64,000 nt of DNA, taken from assembly GCA_029260735.1 (NCBI GenBank), contig JAJDCR010000159.1, forward strand, positions 1 through 64,000. The letters run 5' to 3'. The position numbers and the translations under genes were made by a program. The notes under the pieces are model-generated. The model was not told where the DNA came from. It searched no databases and saw only the letters and a program-made list of their open reading frames with translations. The stretch is from Planctomycetota bacterium (lineage in GTDB: Bacteria > Planctomycetota > Uabimicrobiia > Uabimicrobiales > Uabimicrobiaceae). Positions 9,432 through 18,333 of the stretch are shown one piece after another. Numbering within the stretch: position 1 is the stretch's first letter; the number at the start of each line of letters is the position of its first letter.

Positions 9432-10631
9432 ATGAGAAAAAAAACGGAAGAGACAAACACCCAAACAATTTATCCATTCACTAAGAGCAATCTATTTTTT
9501 AATTTTAACTTTGAAGATTTAGAAATTTTTACAGAATTCTTGCAAGAAAAAGTAATTTCTAAAGATGAGGTGATTGTTGTAGAGGGAGATATTAGCAATG
9601 AGATATACATCATTGCAGAAGGAAGTTTGCTTGTTTTTAGAGAGACCGATGAGACAGATGAGCACAAAGAACTCACAACCTTGAAAGAGGGAGAAACTTT
9701 TGGAGAAATTGCCTATTTAGATAAAAAGCCTCGGTCTGCTTCCCTCCGTGCTTTGGAAGAAACTACTCTGTTCATTGCAACAGAGGAAAATTTAAAAAAA
9801 TTATCTCAAAGTCATCCAGAGTACTATCTAAAATTCATGAAAAACATAGCTCGCTCTTTGGGACGACGTTTAAAAATACTAAATGATACGGTACTAGAAG
9901 ACTACCGCCAACAGTTGAAGGAAATAAAAGAGCGCTTTTTTATGAGCAAGTTTGTCACACTTCTCCTTGTGTTAATTTGCATATACGTTATGGCCTTAGA
10001 TTTTTCTCAAAAGATAGTGAATAAATCGCCCGCAGGAGCTTTTGTCTCTTTATCGATTCTTTTTATCTCTGTCATTCTGATATTAGGATTTATGCTAAAA
10101 AGTGGTTACCCTATGAGTTATTTTGGCTTCACTACAAAAGAATGGAAGCGTTCTCTGTGGGAAGGAGTAGCATTGACTATCCCTTTTATGTTTATCATTC
10201 TGGTAGCCAAGTGGATTATTATAAAAGAATACCAACTAGAGGAGCCTCTCTTTAATTTTTATGCCCCCATCAAAAAAGGAATAGAAGTAGATAATCCCAT
10301 AAGGTTTATTCTTACTTTACAAGTTCTCTACATCATTTCAGTGCTCACTCAAGAGATCTGTCTTCGGGCTGGTATTCACAGTGCTCTTAGGGTTGTCCTT
10401 GTTGGTAAAAATAAAGAATGGAAAGCTATTTTCTTATCTAACTTACTTTTTGCTGGCTCTCATCTAATTATTTCTGTGACTTTTGCTTTTCTAGTTTTTC
10501 TTCCTGGAATTTTCTGGGGATGGCTCTATAGCCGCACTAATAATTTTTTAGCCCCCTTTATCTCTCACGCACTCGTTGGTTACTGGGCTTTATTTGTCGT
10601 TGGCATCCAACATGCCTTTAAAATAACCTAG
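9432..10631 (+). CDS. Cyclic-nucleotide-binding domain fused to CPBP/CAAX-type membrane protease
   Basis: About 399 residues. The N-terminal 140 form a cNMP-binding beta-roll (VVEGDISNEIYIIAEGSL, then FGEIAYLDKKPRSASLRA, which matches the phosphate-binding cassette). The C-terminal half has about seven to eight membrane helices and a CPBP/Abi pattern: QEICLRAG (family consensus EExxxR), FAGSHL, and FISHALVG. The first Glu of the EE pair is Gln here, so activity is uncertain. The protein should sense a nucleotide in the cytosol and act in the inner membrane. The ATG at 9432 is chosen; an upstream TTG would start inside the repeat element. Confidence 0.8.
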   Translation: MRKKTEETNTQTIYPFTKSNLFFNFNFEDLEIFTEFLQEKVISKDEVIVVEGDISNEIYIIAEGSLLVFRETDETDEHKELTTLKEGETFGEIAYLDKKPRSASLRALEETTLFIATEENLKKLSQSHPEYYLKFMKNIARSLGRRLKILNDTVLEDYRQQLKEIKERFFMSKFVTLLLVLICIYVMALDFSQKIVNKSPAGAFVSLSILFISVILILGFMLKSGYPMSYFGFTTKEWKRSLWEGVALTIPFMFIILVAKWIIIKEYQLEEPLFNFYAPIKKGIEVDNPIRFILTLQVLYIISVLTQEICLRAGIHSALRVVLVGKNKEWKAIFLSNLLFAGSHLIISVTFAFLVFLPGIFWGWLYSRTNNFLAPFISHALVGYWALFVVGIQHAFKIT

Positions 10632-10686
10632 CTCTCTCTCTTTTTGTTACGCGATGAGTTTAGTGAGCTTTTCCCCTTTCCTCCCC

Positions 10687-11292
10687 CTATTCTCCTGTTG
10701 AATTCTTTATAAGTTTCACTGCTCTTACAAAGCGTTGAAGTGCTGTAAAGTGCACTAGGAACGAAAAAATTATCAGCACATACAATATTACACTTTTGTT
10801 TGGAAATAAACCTTCCAGAATTAATCCGCAGATTATAAATATTGCGCGCTCTAATCTTTCCATTAAGTCAGGCCACTGCTCTTTAGAAATATCAGCTTCA
10901 TCCAAAGCTCTCGTTTTATTGTAACTAATGAGAAAAGATCCCATCATTGCAATATATGACCATAACCATAAATGAGTTACATAACCGATGGACAAAAAGA
11001 TAATGCCTTCCTGGTAGCGGTCAGTTGTGGCGTCTAAATAAGCTCCTGTTTTAGAACTCATTCCTTTGATTCGGGCAACAGCACCATCCATCCCATCAGT
11101 AATCATACTAAAGAAAAGAATTATCCCAAAAATAAGGGCATTAGCTGTAAGAGCATAGTATATACAGCTTGCCGTAACTAGCACTAGACCGAGTACTGTA
11201 ATCATATTGGGAGTAAATTTTAGTTTAACAAAAATTATGGCTGCTAATTCCCATATTTTGTTCATTTGTTCTTTATATTTTGAATCTAACAT
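10687..11292 (-). CDS. CDP-alcohol phosphatidyltransferase
   Basis: 201 residues with five to six membrane helices. The family signature is complete: DGMDGAVAR, eight residues, G, three residues, D, three residues, D (GAYLDATTD). These Asp residues bind metal and the CDP moiety. It transfers a phosphatidyl group to a polar alcohol (for example inositol phosphate or glycerol phosphate), giving a phospholipid in the inner membrane. It is 88 bases downstream of the GT4 gene on the same strand, at the end of a glycan gene cluster, and converges on the protease gene. The acceptor cannot be named. Confidence 0.85.
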   Translation of the reverse strand: MLDSKYKEQMNKIWELAAIIFVKLKFTPNMITVLGLVLVTASCIYYALTANALIFGIILFFSMITDGMDGAVARIKGMSSKTGAYLDATTDRYQEGIIFLSIGYVTHLWLWSYIAMMGSFLISYNKTRALDEADISKEQWPDLMERLERAIFIICGLILEGLFPNKSVILYVLIIFSFLVHFTALQRFVRAVKLIKNSTGE

Positions 11293-11380
11293 AGAGCGAG
11301 AAAAACTCCTAATCTTTTTGCATAACTAAGGCTAGTTTATCATTTTTTTGTTCACAGCAATACGATTAAAGGGCCCCAGT

Positions 11381-12472
11381 TTATGTATTTCTGCATTTAA
11401 ATCCAGCTTTTTCGAAAATCTGCTCCCACTGCTTTGCAATATATTCAGGAGAATACTCCTGAGCTTTCTCTTGGCGAATTTGATAGGCTTTTTGAGAGAG
11501 TTTTGCATATAGTTTTTCATCATGTAAGAGTTTTATCATTGCTTCGGCAAAACCAGTCACATCTAAAGCAGGAACAAGGAGAGAGTTTTTCTTGTTTTGT
11601 GCTAAAGTACTAATGTCACCGATATCGGGAACAATGGCAGGTAATCCTACACTAAGTGCCTCGATTAGAGCCACCGGAAGTCCTTCTTGCCTTGAGGTCA
11701 TAATAAATATGCGAGATTGGGCTAACCAGGAAAATATATCTTTTTGGTAGCCAGCGAAAATGACATTTTCTTGTAAGCCCAAAGCTTTGGTTTGTTCTTC
11801 TAGTTCTGGGCGTTTTGGACCATCTCCGACTAAGGCAAGAGTGACTTTGCCAGATGTTTGTTTTTGAACGTAAGAAAGCGCTTCGAGAAGAATATCGAGG
11901 CGCTTTTCTTGGTTTAAACCAGCGACACAAACAAAATCGTATTTCTCTTGCCGAGGGAGAGAGGGAATTTTAGAGAAATCGTAGACATTCGCCGGAATAA
12001 AGATCTTTTCCGCAGGAACGCCTTCATCAACTAACCAAGACTTACCATTTTCTCCCCGTACTCCAATAAAATCTGCCTGAGAGATAATTTTACTCCATTT
12101 GGTTTTATGTTCAGAGCGGGCAATATTCCAAAATAAATCGGTTCCCAGAAATAGGACAACAGACTTGATTCCGGTGATTTTTCCTAGGAGAATACTGTAG
12201 AAACCATGCATAAAAAAATAAAACCCTATGACAAAGGCAGGGCGATGGAGAAAGCAAATTTTCAAAGCAGTTACGAAACGATAGAACTCCACCATAGGAG
12301 TGTATCTACGCAAAAAGATAGGAGTGCAATAGTTTATTAGTTTAGGGGAAGAGGTGACTAAAGGAGTTTTTCTAACGAGAAAAATTCTGGTGATTTTGGG
12401 ATTGTTTAGGATGGGCTGAATTTTTGACTGGAGTTTAGCATCACTCAGTCCAGCTAAAATAAGTACTTTCAT
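11381..12472 (-). CDS. Glycosyltransferase family 4
   Basis: 363 residues, GT-B fold. It begins MKVLILAGLS; the C-terminal half has the Glycos_transf_1 core, including VGDGPKRPELEE, NVIFAGYQKD and the EX7E region RQEGLPVALIEALSVGLP. The retaining transferase would add a sugar from a nucleotide donor on the cytosolic face. The ATG at 12470-12472 follows the asnB stop by ten bases, so translation is probably coupled. The frame extends further upstream inside asnB, but that part is not glycosyltransferase-like. Confidence 0.88.
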   Translation of the reverse strand: MKVLILAGLSDAKLQSKIQPILNNPKITRIFLVRKTPLVTSSPKLINYCTPIFLRRYTPMVEFYRFVTALKICFLHRPAFVIGFYFFMHGFYSILLGKITGIKSVVLFLGTDLFWNIARSEHKTKWSKIISQADFIGVRGENGKSWLVDEGVPAEKIFIPANVYDFSKIPSLPRQEKYDFVCVAGLNQEKRLDILLEALSYVQKQTSGKVTLALVGDGPKRPELEEQTKALGLQENVIFAGYQKDIFSWLAQSRIFIMTSRQEGLPVALIEALSVGLPAIVPDIGDISTLAQNKKNSLLVPALDVTGFAEAMIKLLHDEKLYAKLSQKAYQIRQEKAQEYSPEYIAKQWEQIFEKAGFKCRNT

Positions 12473-12482
12473 AGTTTTCTTT

Positions 12483-14324
12483 TTACGGTGCATCAATAAA
12501 TCGTCGTAACCAAAGTTCCAGGTTAATCCATTTCCAAATATCGGCGGTCTTTTGGTGTTTTCCCGCAAGAAAATCTTCATAGTGTTTTTGCACTTGAGCC
12601 GAGTCAAAGTAGGGGCGGCTTTGAAAAGAGGATGAGCTGATGATCTCACGAATGCGGTTTTCCCAGTTTGGTTGTCGAAACCAAGATTGTTCGGGAGTGG
12701 CGAAGCCTATCTTATCTTGTCGATCAACAATCATTTCAGGAAGATAGGGTTTCATTGCTTGGCGGAGAATTTTTTTACTTTCTCCTTTATAAATTTTAGT
12801 GGAAGAAGGCAGAGAGAGGGCGTATTCAATTAAATTATGGTCTAAAAAAGGAACTCTGCTTTCGATAGAAAAAGCCATAGAATTACGATCTTCATAACGT
12901 AAGAGATGCTCTAGTTTGTAATTAAAATGATTTAAGGAGCACTCATTGAGAGTTTTTGCTTGGAAGAAAGATTCATAAAATCGACTTTGTCCGTTTTGTT
13001 CTCGGAAAAAATCTTTGCTTAGGTGGCTTTTCCAAGTCCCTAGAGCTTTCCGACGCAACGAATCGGGAGCTAAAAGAAAAAAGAAAGTCTGGAAGCCCAG
13101 AGCACTTTGGTGTCTTTTGGCGTAGGCGAGCATTTCTTGAAAGCACTTTCCCCACTTCTTTTCTCGTAAGAGTTCATAGAAGAAAAAGCCAAAGAAATAG
13201 TGGTAGCCTGCTAGGGCTTCGTCACTGCCTTGGCCATCAAGAAGTACTTTCAGGCCTTTCTTTTGGGCGAGTTTCATCACCTCCCACTGGGCATAAATAG
13301 CACTTGTTCCAAAAGGCTCATCTTGGGCATAAATTAGTTTTTCTAAATCTTCTTCTAGTTTATCTCCGGAGGGTTCTGTGAAATGCCCTTGGAGCTTGCC
13401 TGTTTCTAAAATGGCTTCCATAAACCGGCGTTCATCAAATTTCCAATTAGGGTCATAGACGGCAGAGAAAGTATGAAAGGTACTTTCCGGAGAGATTCTT
13501 TTCATTAAGGAAACGATGGTGGAGGAATCTAATCCTCCACTTAAACAAGATCCGACAGGGACATCACTGCGTAATCGTAAATGAACCGAGTTCTCCAAAA
13601 GCTGGAAAAACTTTTCTGTAAAATTTGCTTCTGAATTTTCGGGAGGGAGAGTATTTTTCCACCATTGTACTTTTTTAACTCCTTCTCTATCTACCCAAAG
13701 AGAATGGCCTGGGGAAAGTCGATAGATATCTTGGAAGAAGGTTTCTTCGCAAAAGTCACAGCGGTTAAAGACTAAGTAGTCAAAAATGATGGGGTCATTT
13801 GCTCTACGAGGAATATGGGGATCACAAAGAAGAGCTTTTATTTCAGAAGCAAAGAGGAATCTCTCGTCATTTTGATGATAATAGAATGGCTTGATCCCAA
13901 AGCGATCCCGAGCACAGAAAAGAGCCTTTTTGTGACTATCGTAAAGAGCAAAAGCAAACATTCCATTAAACTTATGCAGACAATCTACTCCATATTCTTC
14001 ATAAGCATGAAGAATAACTTCGCTGTCTGTGTCGGAGGAAAAAATATGTCCCTTCTTCTGGAGTTCTTTACGCAAGTCTATGTAATTGTATATCTCGCCG
14101 TTGTAGGTTAGCCAGAGACTCCCATCTTCATTTGTCATGGGTTGTTTTCCGTTTTCGGAGAGATCTATAATACTTAAGCGTCGGTGCCCTAGCCCCGTCT
14201 GGTTGTTTTCCCAAAGCCCCTCTCCATCGGGGCCTCTGTGCTCTATTTTAAGTAGCATTTCACGTAGTAGTTCTGGGGAGGAGTAGAGGGAGGAAAAGGA
14301 AAAAACTCCGCAGATTCCGCACAT
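12483..14324 (-). CDS. asnB: Asparagine synthase (glutamine-hydrolysing) family amidotransferase
   Basis: 613 residues. The N-terminal class II glutaminase domain begins MCGICGVF, where Cys2 is the nucleophile, with NGEIYN (75-80) further on. The synthetase domain has the PP-loop SGGLDSS (262-268) for AMP formation. Length fits the family. It uses glutamine to amidate a carboxylate with ATP. In this neighbourhood, between a membrane glycosyltransferase and a GT4, it more likely modifies a surface sugar or peptide than makes free asparagine, but that is inference. It starts one base after the upstream gene's stop. Confidence 0.9.
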   Translation of the reverse strand: MCGICGVFSFSSLYSSPELLREMLLKIEHRGPDGEGLWENNQTGLGHRRLSIIDLSENGKQPMTNEDGSLWLTYNGEIYNYIDLRKELQKKGHIFSSDTDSEVILHAYEEYGVDCLHKFNGMFAFALYDSHKKALFCARDRFGIKPFYYHQNDERFLFASEIKALLCDPHIPRRANDPIIFDYLVFNRCDFCEETFFQDIYRLSPGHSLWVDREGVKKVQWWKNTLPPENSEANFTEKFFQLLENSVHLRLRSDVPVGSCLSGGLDSSTIVSLMKRISPESTFHTFSAVYDPNWKFDERRFMEAILETGKLQGHFTEPSGDKLEEDLEKLIYAQDEPFGTSAIYAQWEVMKLAQKKGLKVLLDGQGSDEALAGYHYFFGFFFYELLREKKWGKCFQEMLAYAKRHQSALGFQTFFFLLAPDSLRRKALGTWKSHLSKDFFREQNGQSRFYESFFQAKTLNECSLNHFNYKLEHLLRYEDRNSMAFSIESRVPFLDHNLIEYALSLPSSTKIYKGESKKILRQAMKPYLPEMIVDRQDKIGFATPEQSWFRQPNWENRIREIISSSSFQSRPYFDSAQVQKHYEDFLAGKHQKTADIWKWINLELWLRRFIDAP

Positions 14325-14325
14325 C

Positions 14326-15957
14326 TTACTTTATCCCTTCTGGATGAAAGCGATAGAGAGAGAACCCCTCTTTTTTCCATTGATTCCTTAAAGAGAAATG
14401 CTTGTTCTTCTCTAAAAAATCAGGGCAAGAAATTAAGAAATTCTTATCTGTTAAAACAATGTCAACAAACTTATCTCGACAGAGTTGAACAAAGACATCG
14501 TACGGATAGAGGTGACTATAGTGAATTTGGACAAGCTCACAACGTGCAAAATAGGCAAACTCAGATACGGTAGTTGCTAAAACCAGTGGTCTTCCGTTGT
14601 GGTAAATGGGCCCCCAGCTCTCTGGTTTCAAGGGGGGAGTTTTATTGAAGTCGAGCTCTTCATTATTTTCCCGAATCCATGTTCCTATTCTTTTATCTAT
14701 TTTATCAGAACGAAGATAAGAACGCAGTTGGCTCATTCCATCCCAAACACAGATAGAAAGAAAAACAATGACAAAAATACGGCGCAAGCTCCAGAGGGGT
14801 TTAAAGTACTTCTCTCGTATAAAGAGAGTCAATTTCTCTAACTCAGCCAAAAATCCCTGAGCCCCCAATATTGTCCAGTGCAAAGAGAAAGGAATGGTCG
14901 GGGCAATATAGCGCTTTTTGATATGAGCTATTTCTAGAAAAAGGAAATAGTTATAGAAAATCACTAAGAGAAGCAAATTGTCAATCCAGTTCCATTTTTT
15001 TTGCTTCCATCTTTTGCGCATCCCAAAAGGAATGACAAGGAGAAAAGGTAGAAAAAAGCCACTAACTGTTTTGGATATATACCTATTAAGATCTCGGACC
15101 GTATGATCGGTGAAGATCATTTTTACTCCCTCAGGGAATTCATTCGTATTGCGATGTTCAAATTTTCCCCAGCCCATTTTTTGAAAGAGAATAACTCCGT
15201 ACTGCGCTTGTCGGGAATCTAAGCAAGGAAATCCTGTTTGTTTGTATTCGTAATATATCCAAGGACTACACAGAGCAAGGGTGGTTAAAACAAAGAGGGA
15301 AATACGTGCTAAGGTAGCAAAAAACTTTCCAATGACTTTACGAGAAGTATTTTCTGCACTTTTTAAAGGAGCAAAGTGAGCGACAAAAATAAATAAGCAA
15401 AATAGAGGGAAATATCCGACTCCTTCGCCTCTCGTTAAGCACAAACCCGCCATTCCAATAGCCATATGAAAGAGATGCTTCATATCTTTCTTTTCCATAT
15501 AGGAAACGGTTCTTTCCACCATAAAGAGAATAAAAAAAGTTTTTGGCCCCTCTAAAATTCCCATTGTAACATAGCGTAAAAGACGAGGACAAGTAATATA
15601 AAGAAGACAGGCCCAAGGAATTAAATGTGCAGGAACTGTACGGCGCAACAGGAGATATAAAGGCCAGAGTCCCAATAGAAAAAAAATTGAGGAGACCATT
15701 TGCAAAGACATGAATGGGTCAACTAGAAGCCAAGAAATTAAACCAGCTAAAGTAGGGACTAAAGGAGGAATAGAGTGAAAAAAAGCGCGCTCAAAATTTC
15801 CTTGGGAAAATTCATAGACCAAGGGGCCATAATAATTAGATACATCCAGAGGAATGTTGTCAGAAAAAACAATCGAAGCGCTTGTACAAAATATGCCCAG
15901 AAAGATCGCTAGTTGAAGGATACGCTTATTAGCTTCAAAATTACCCGAGAGAAGCAT
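14326..15957 (-). CDS. Multi-pass membrane glycosyltransferase (GT39/ArnT-like)
   Basis: 543 residues with about ten predicted membrane helices, beginning with a helix near residue 13-31. The first loop carries DNIPLDVSNYYG and is followed by HSIPPLVP, matching the acidic first-loop pattern of GT-C enzymes that use lipid-linked sugars. The C-terminal 130 residues form a soluble domain outside the membrane. It probably moves a sugar from polyprenyl phosphate to a lipid or protein in the periplasm. GAGG lies eight bases before the ATG. It is first in a four-gene minus-strand run with asnB, GT4 and the phosphatidyltransferase. Confidence 0.75.
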   Translation of the reverse strand: MLLSGNFEANKRILQLAIFLGIFCTSASIVFSDNIPLDVSNYYGPLVYEFSQGNFERAFFHSIPPLVPTLAGLISWLLVDPFMSLQMVSSIFFLLGLWPLYLLLRRTVPAHLIPWACLLYITCPRLLRYVTMGILEGPKTFFILFMVERTVSYMEKKDMKHLFHMAIGMAGLCLTRGEGVGYFPLFCLFIFVAHFAPLKSAENTSRKVIGKFFATLARISLFVLTTLALCSPWIYYEYKQTGFPCLDSRQAQYGVILFQKMGWGKFEHRNTNEFPEGVKMIFTDHTVRDLNRYISKTVSGFFLPFLLVIPFGMRKRWKQKKWNWIDNLLLLVIFYNYFLFLEIAHIKKRYIAPTIPFSLHWTILGAQGFLAELEKLTLFIREKYFKPLWSLRRIFVIVFLSICVWDGMSQLRSYLRSDKIDKRIGTWIRENNEELDFNKTPPLKPESWGPIYHNGRPLVLATTVSEFAYFARCELVQIHYSHLYPYDVFVQLCRDKFVDIVLTDKNFLISCPDFLEKNKHFSLRNQWKKEGFSLYRFHPEGIK

Positions 15958-16170
15958 TCAAATAACCTCATTATTTTTTGATGAAAGATTTGCAGATGAA
16001 CGGCGGAAGGAAAGGAGTGTCTCATCTTAAGATTTTTTCAGAAAAAGTCAATAGTCTTTTCTTTCTAGTCTCTTTCCTAAGACAAATCCAAAAATTTTCT
16101 TGCAATATTCTAAGGCTTTCGCTAGCTTGAGAAAATTTATCAGCAAGCCTCAGTTAGGAGTTTTAAAAAC

Positions 16171-17262
16171 TTGATGCGAGAAAGAAAATCTCCCACTTAT
16201 ATTATTGCGGAAGCTGGAGTCAACCATAACGGTTCTCTGGAAAAAGCAAAAGCACTCGTTGAAGCAGCCGCTTTAGCGGGAGCAGATGCTGTAAAGTTTC
16301 AAACTTTCCAGGCAAGCGAGCTAGTGACTCAATTTGCCTCGAAGGCAGAATACCAAAATGAGAATACCGACCAAAAACAGTCGCAGTTCGAAATGCTTAA
16401 AGAATTAGAGCTAAATCAAAAGAGTCATCATGTTCTCCGAGATCATTGCCAGCAATATAAAATTCAGTTTCTTTCTACTCCTTTCGACTTAGCTAGTTTG
16501 GATATTCTTCATCGCGAATTTAATTTACCTAAAATCAAAATGGCCTCAGGAGAAATTACTAATGCTCCCTTGCTCCTCGCCGCGGGTCGAACACAAAAGG
16601 ACATTATTCTCTCCACAGGAATGAGTACCTTAGGAGAAATCGAACAAGCCCTTCAAATTCTTTCTTTTTCCCTCTTATTCCCCAAAGAAAGTTTCTCTGA
16701 AACAAAAGCCGAGAAAGCGTATTTTTCGGAAGCAGGCCAAAGGATTCTCCGAGAAAAAGTGACCCTCCTGCACTGCAACACTGAATATCCTACTCCCTTT
16801 GAAGATGTTAATCTAAGAGTAATGGATACCCTAAAACAATCCTTCTATTTACCGGTAGGGCTTTCTGACCATACTTTGGGCATCGCCATTCCTATTGCAG
16901 CAGTTGCCCGAGGAGCTTCTCTTATAGAAAAGCATTTTACTCTGGATACTCAATTGCCTGGGCCAGATCACAAGGCTTCTTTAGAGCCAAACTCTCTCAA
17001 AGAAATGGTTAACTCCATTCGGCAAGTCGAAAAATCTCTTGGCCGACCTCAAAAATTTCCCACTCCCTCGGAACTTAAAAATCGAGATATTGCCCGCAAG
17101 AGTCTCATTGCCAAAAAGAATATTCTCGCGGGAGAAATTCTGAGTTCAGAAAACTTAACCTGTAAACGTCCAGGAAGTGGAATTTCTCCGATGAAATATT
17201 GGTCTTGGCTAGGCAAAAAAGCGAATCGAAACTACCTAGTCGACGAAATGATCGAAGAGTAA
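16171..17262 (+). CDS. neuB: N-acetylneuraminate synthase family protein
   Basis: 363 residues. The NeuB TIM-barrel begins with YIIAEAGVNHNGSLEKAK and contains ADAVKFQTF, MASGEITNAPLL, STGMSTLGEI, LHCNTEYPTP, GLSDHTLGI and EKHFTLD. A C-terminal SAF (antifreeze-like) domain covers about 295-355. It condenses phosphoenolpyruvate with an N-acetyl-hexosamine to make a nine-carbon sialic-type acid. An insertion of about 20 residues near 165-190 separates two core strands. Two starts are possible, TTG at 16171 or ATG at 16174, with AGGAG upstream. No CMP-transferase partner lies next to it. Confidence 0.88.
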   Translation: MMRERKSPTYIIAEAGVNHNGSLEKAKALVEAAALAGADAVKFQTFQASELVTQFASKAEYQNENTDQKQSQFEMLKELELNQKSHHVLRDHCQQYKIQFLSTPFDLASLDILHREFNLPKIKMASGEITNAPLLLAAGRTQKDIILSTGMSTLGEIEQALQILSFSLLFPKESFSETKAEKAYFSEAGQRILREKVTLLHCNTEYPTPFEDVNLRVMDTLKQSFYLPVGLSDHTLGIAIPIAAVARGASLIEKHFTLDTQLPGPDHKASLEPNSLKEMVNSIRQVEKSLGRPQKFPTPSELKNRDIARKSLIAKKNILAGEILSSENLTCKRPGSGISPMKYWSWLGKKANRNYLVDEMIEE

Positions 17263-17282
17263 GCAGACCAAGTCTTGTCTGC
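17263..17282 (+). terminator. Weak hairpin after neuB
   Basis: GCAGAC (17263-17268) and GTCTGC (17277-17282) with an 8-base loop directly after the stop codon. No T-run follows, so terminator activity is uncertain. Confidence 0.35.
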
Positions 17283-17341
17283 AATATAATAAGACTAACG
17301 AATTTTTGTAAAAAAAAAGATAATTTTTTGAAAAATTCTCC

Positions 17342-17399
17342 TTGACAAATCTACATATCAAGATATATTGATATGTAGATTAATTAATTTACACAGGAG
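17342..17399 (+). promoter_or_regulatory. Promoter and palindromic operator of the ArsR-methyltransferase/ahcY operon
   Basis: TTGACA (17342-17347), 16-base spacer and TATATT (17364-17369) form a good sigma-70-type promoter. A 28-bp palindrome at 17351-17378 has arms CTACATATCA and TGATATGTAG; 13 of 14 base pairs match. It overlaps the spacer and -10 box, where a bound dimer would block RNA polymerase. AGGAG (17395-17399) is the ribosome site. The placement strongly suggests autorepression by the ArsR-type protein encoded just downstream. Confidence 0.85.
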
Positions 17400-17404
17400 A
17401 TGCT

Positions 17405-18322
17405 TTGAAATTTAGTGACACATTAAAAGTATACAAAGCATTAGCTGATGAAACGAGAATCCGACTGGTTCATATTTTGGAGCATGGAGATTTTCATGTT
17501 AATGAACTCTTAGAGATTTTGTCTATGGGACAAAGCCGTATCTCTCGTCATCTAAAAATTCTCTATCAAGCAGGAATCTTAAGCACTCGAAGAGAAGGGT
17601 CTTTTATCTATTACAGTTTGCGTCAAGATCTGGGATCTTTCTTAGAGATGACTCTTAAGGCACTCCGAGAAAGCTCAGGGAAATTAACCCCTGATGAATT
17701 ATCTGTTCAGGAGCATTTACAAAAACGTAAAAGAGATAAGAGAGTTTATTTTGATGATATCGCGGGACATTGGGATAATCTCAAAAAACAACATGGGTTG
17801 AATGACAACTATATCTCCAAGCTTTCCGCTTTAGTCAATCACCAAGAACTTGTTGTCGAGTTAGGATCTGGAACAGGTTCTCTTCTTCATTCTCTAGTGC
17901 AACCAGGAGGAAACTACCTGGGAATTGATATGTCAGAAGAGATGGTTAGGATTGCTTCTCAAAGAGAAGTTACTTCGAATACCAAACTTCGTTTTCAAGT
18001 AGGAGATGTGGAAAATATTCCTTTGCCAGAAAAAACTTGCTCAACAGTTTTTATTAGCATGGTACTGCACCATCTAATTGCTCCCGAAACTACTTTGAAA
18101 GAATCATATCGAATTTTGTCTTCAGGAGGAAAACTCATTCTTCACGATTTAGTTAAGCACGACGATGACTCTTATCGAGAAATTTATCAACATCGTTGGC
18201 TTGGTTTTACGGAAGAAGATATCCGATCCTGGTTAGAAAAAAATGGATTTAAAAAAGTCAATTATAACCGAATCACAGGTTCCAATCACCGACAGATGTT
18301 TATCTGTCATGCTACAAAATAA
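17405..18322 (+). CDS. ArsR-family HTH regulator fused to SAM-dependent methyltransferase
   Basis: 305 residues. Residues 1-90 form an ArsR winged helix: KALADETRIRLVHIL, recognition helix GQSRISRHLKIL, and wing RREGSFIYYSL. No cysteine metal site is visible. A linker leads to a class I methyltransferase with motif I VVELGSGTGSLLHSL, the acidic GIDMSEEMVRIA, and MVLHHLIAPETTLKESYRILSSGGKL. It begins at TTG five bases after AGGAG. ahcY follows after 11 bases, so the pair is an operon. In Proteobacteria the ArsR-type regulator SahR senses S-adenosylhomocysteine and controls ahcY. Here the methyltransferase fold may be the sensor for SAM or SAH, or may still be catalytic; that part is inference. 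Confidence 0.85.
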   Translation: MKFSDTLKVYKALADETRIRLVHILEHGDFHVNELLEILSMGQSRISRHLKILYQAGILSTRREGSFIYYSLRQDLGSFLEMTLKALRESSGKLTPDELSVQEHLQKRKRDKRVYFDDIAGHWDNLKKQHGLNDNYISKLSALVNHQELVVELGSGTGSLLHSLVQPGGNYLGIDMSEEMVRIASQREVTSNTKLRFQVGDVENIPLPEKTCSTVFISMVLHHLIAPETTLKESYRILSSGGKLILHDLVKHDDDSYREIYQHRWLGFTEEDIRSWLEKNGFKKVNYNRITGSNHRQMFICHATK

Positions 18323-18333
18323 GGAGAAACTCC

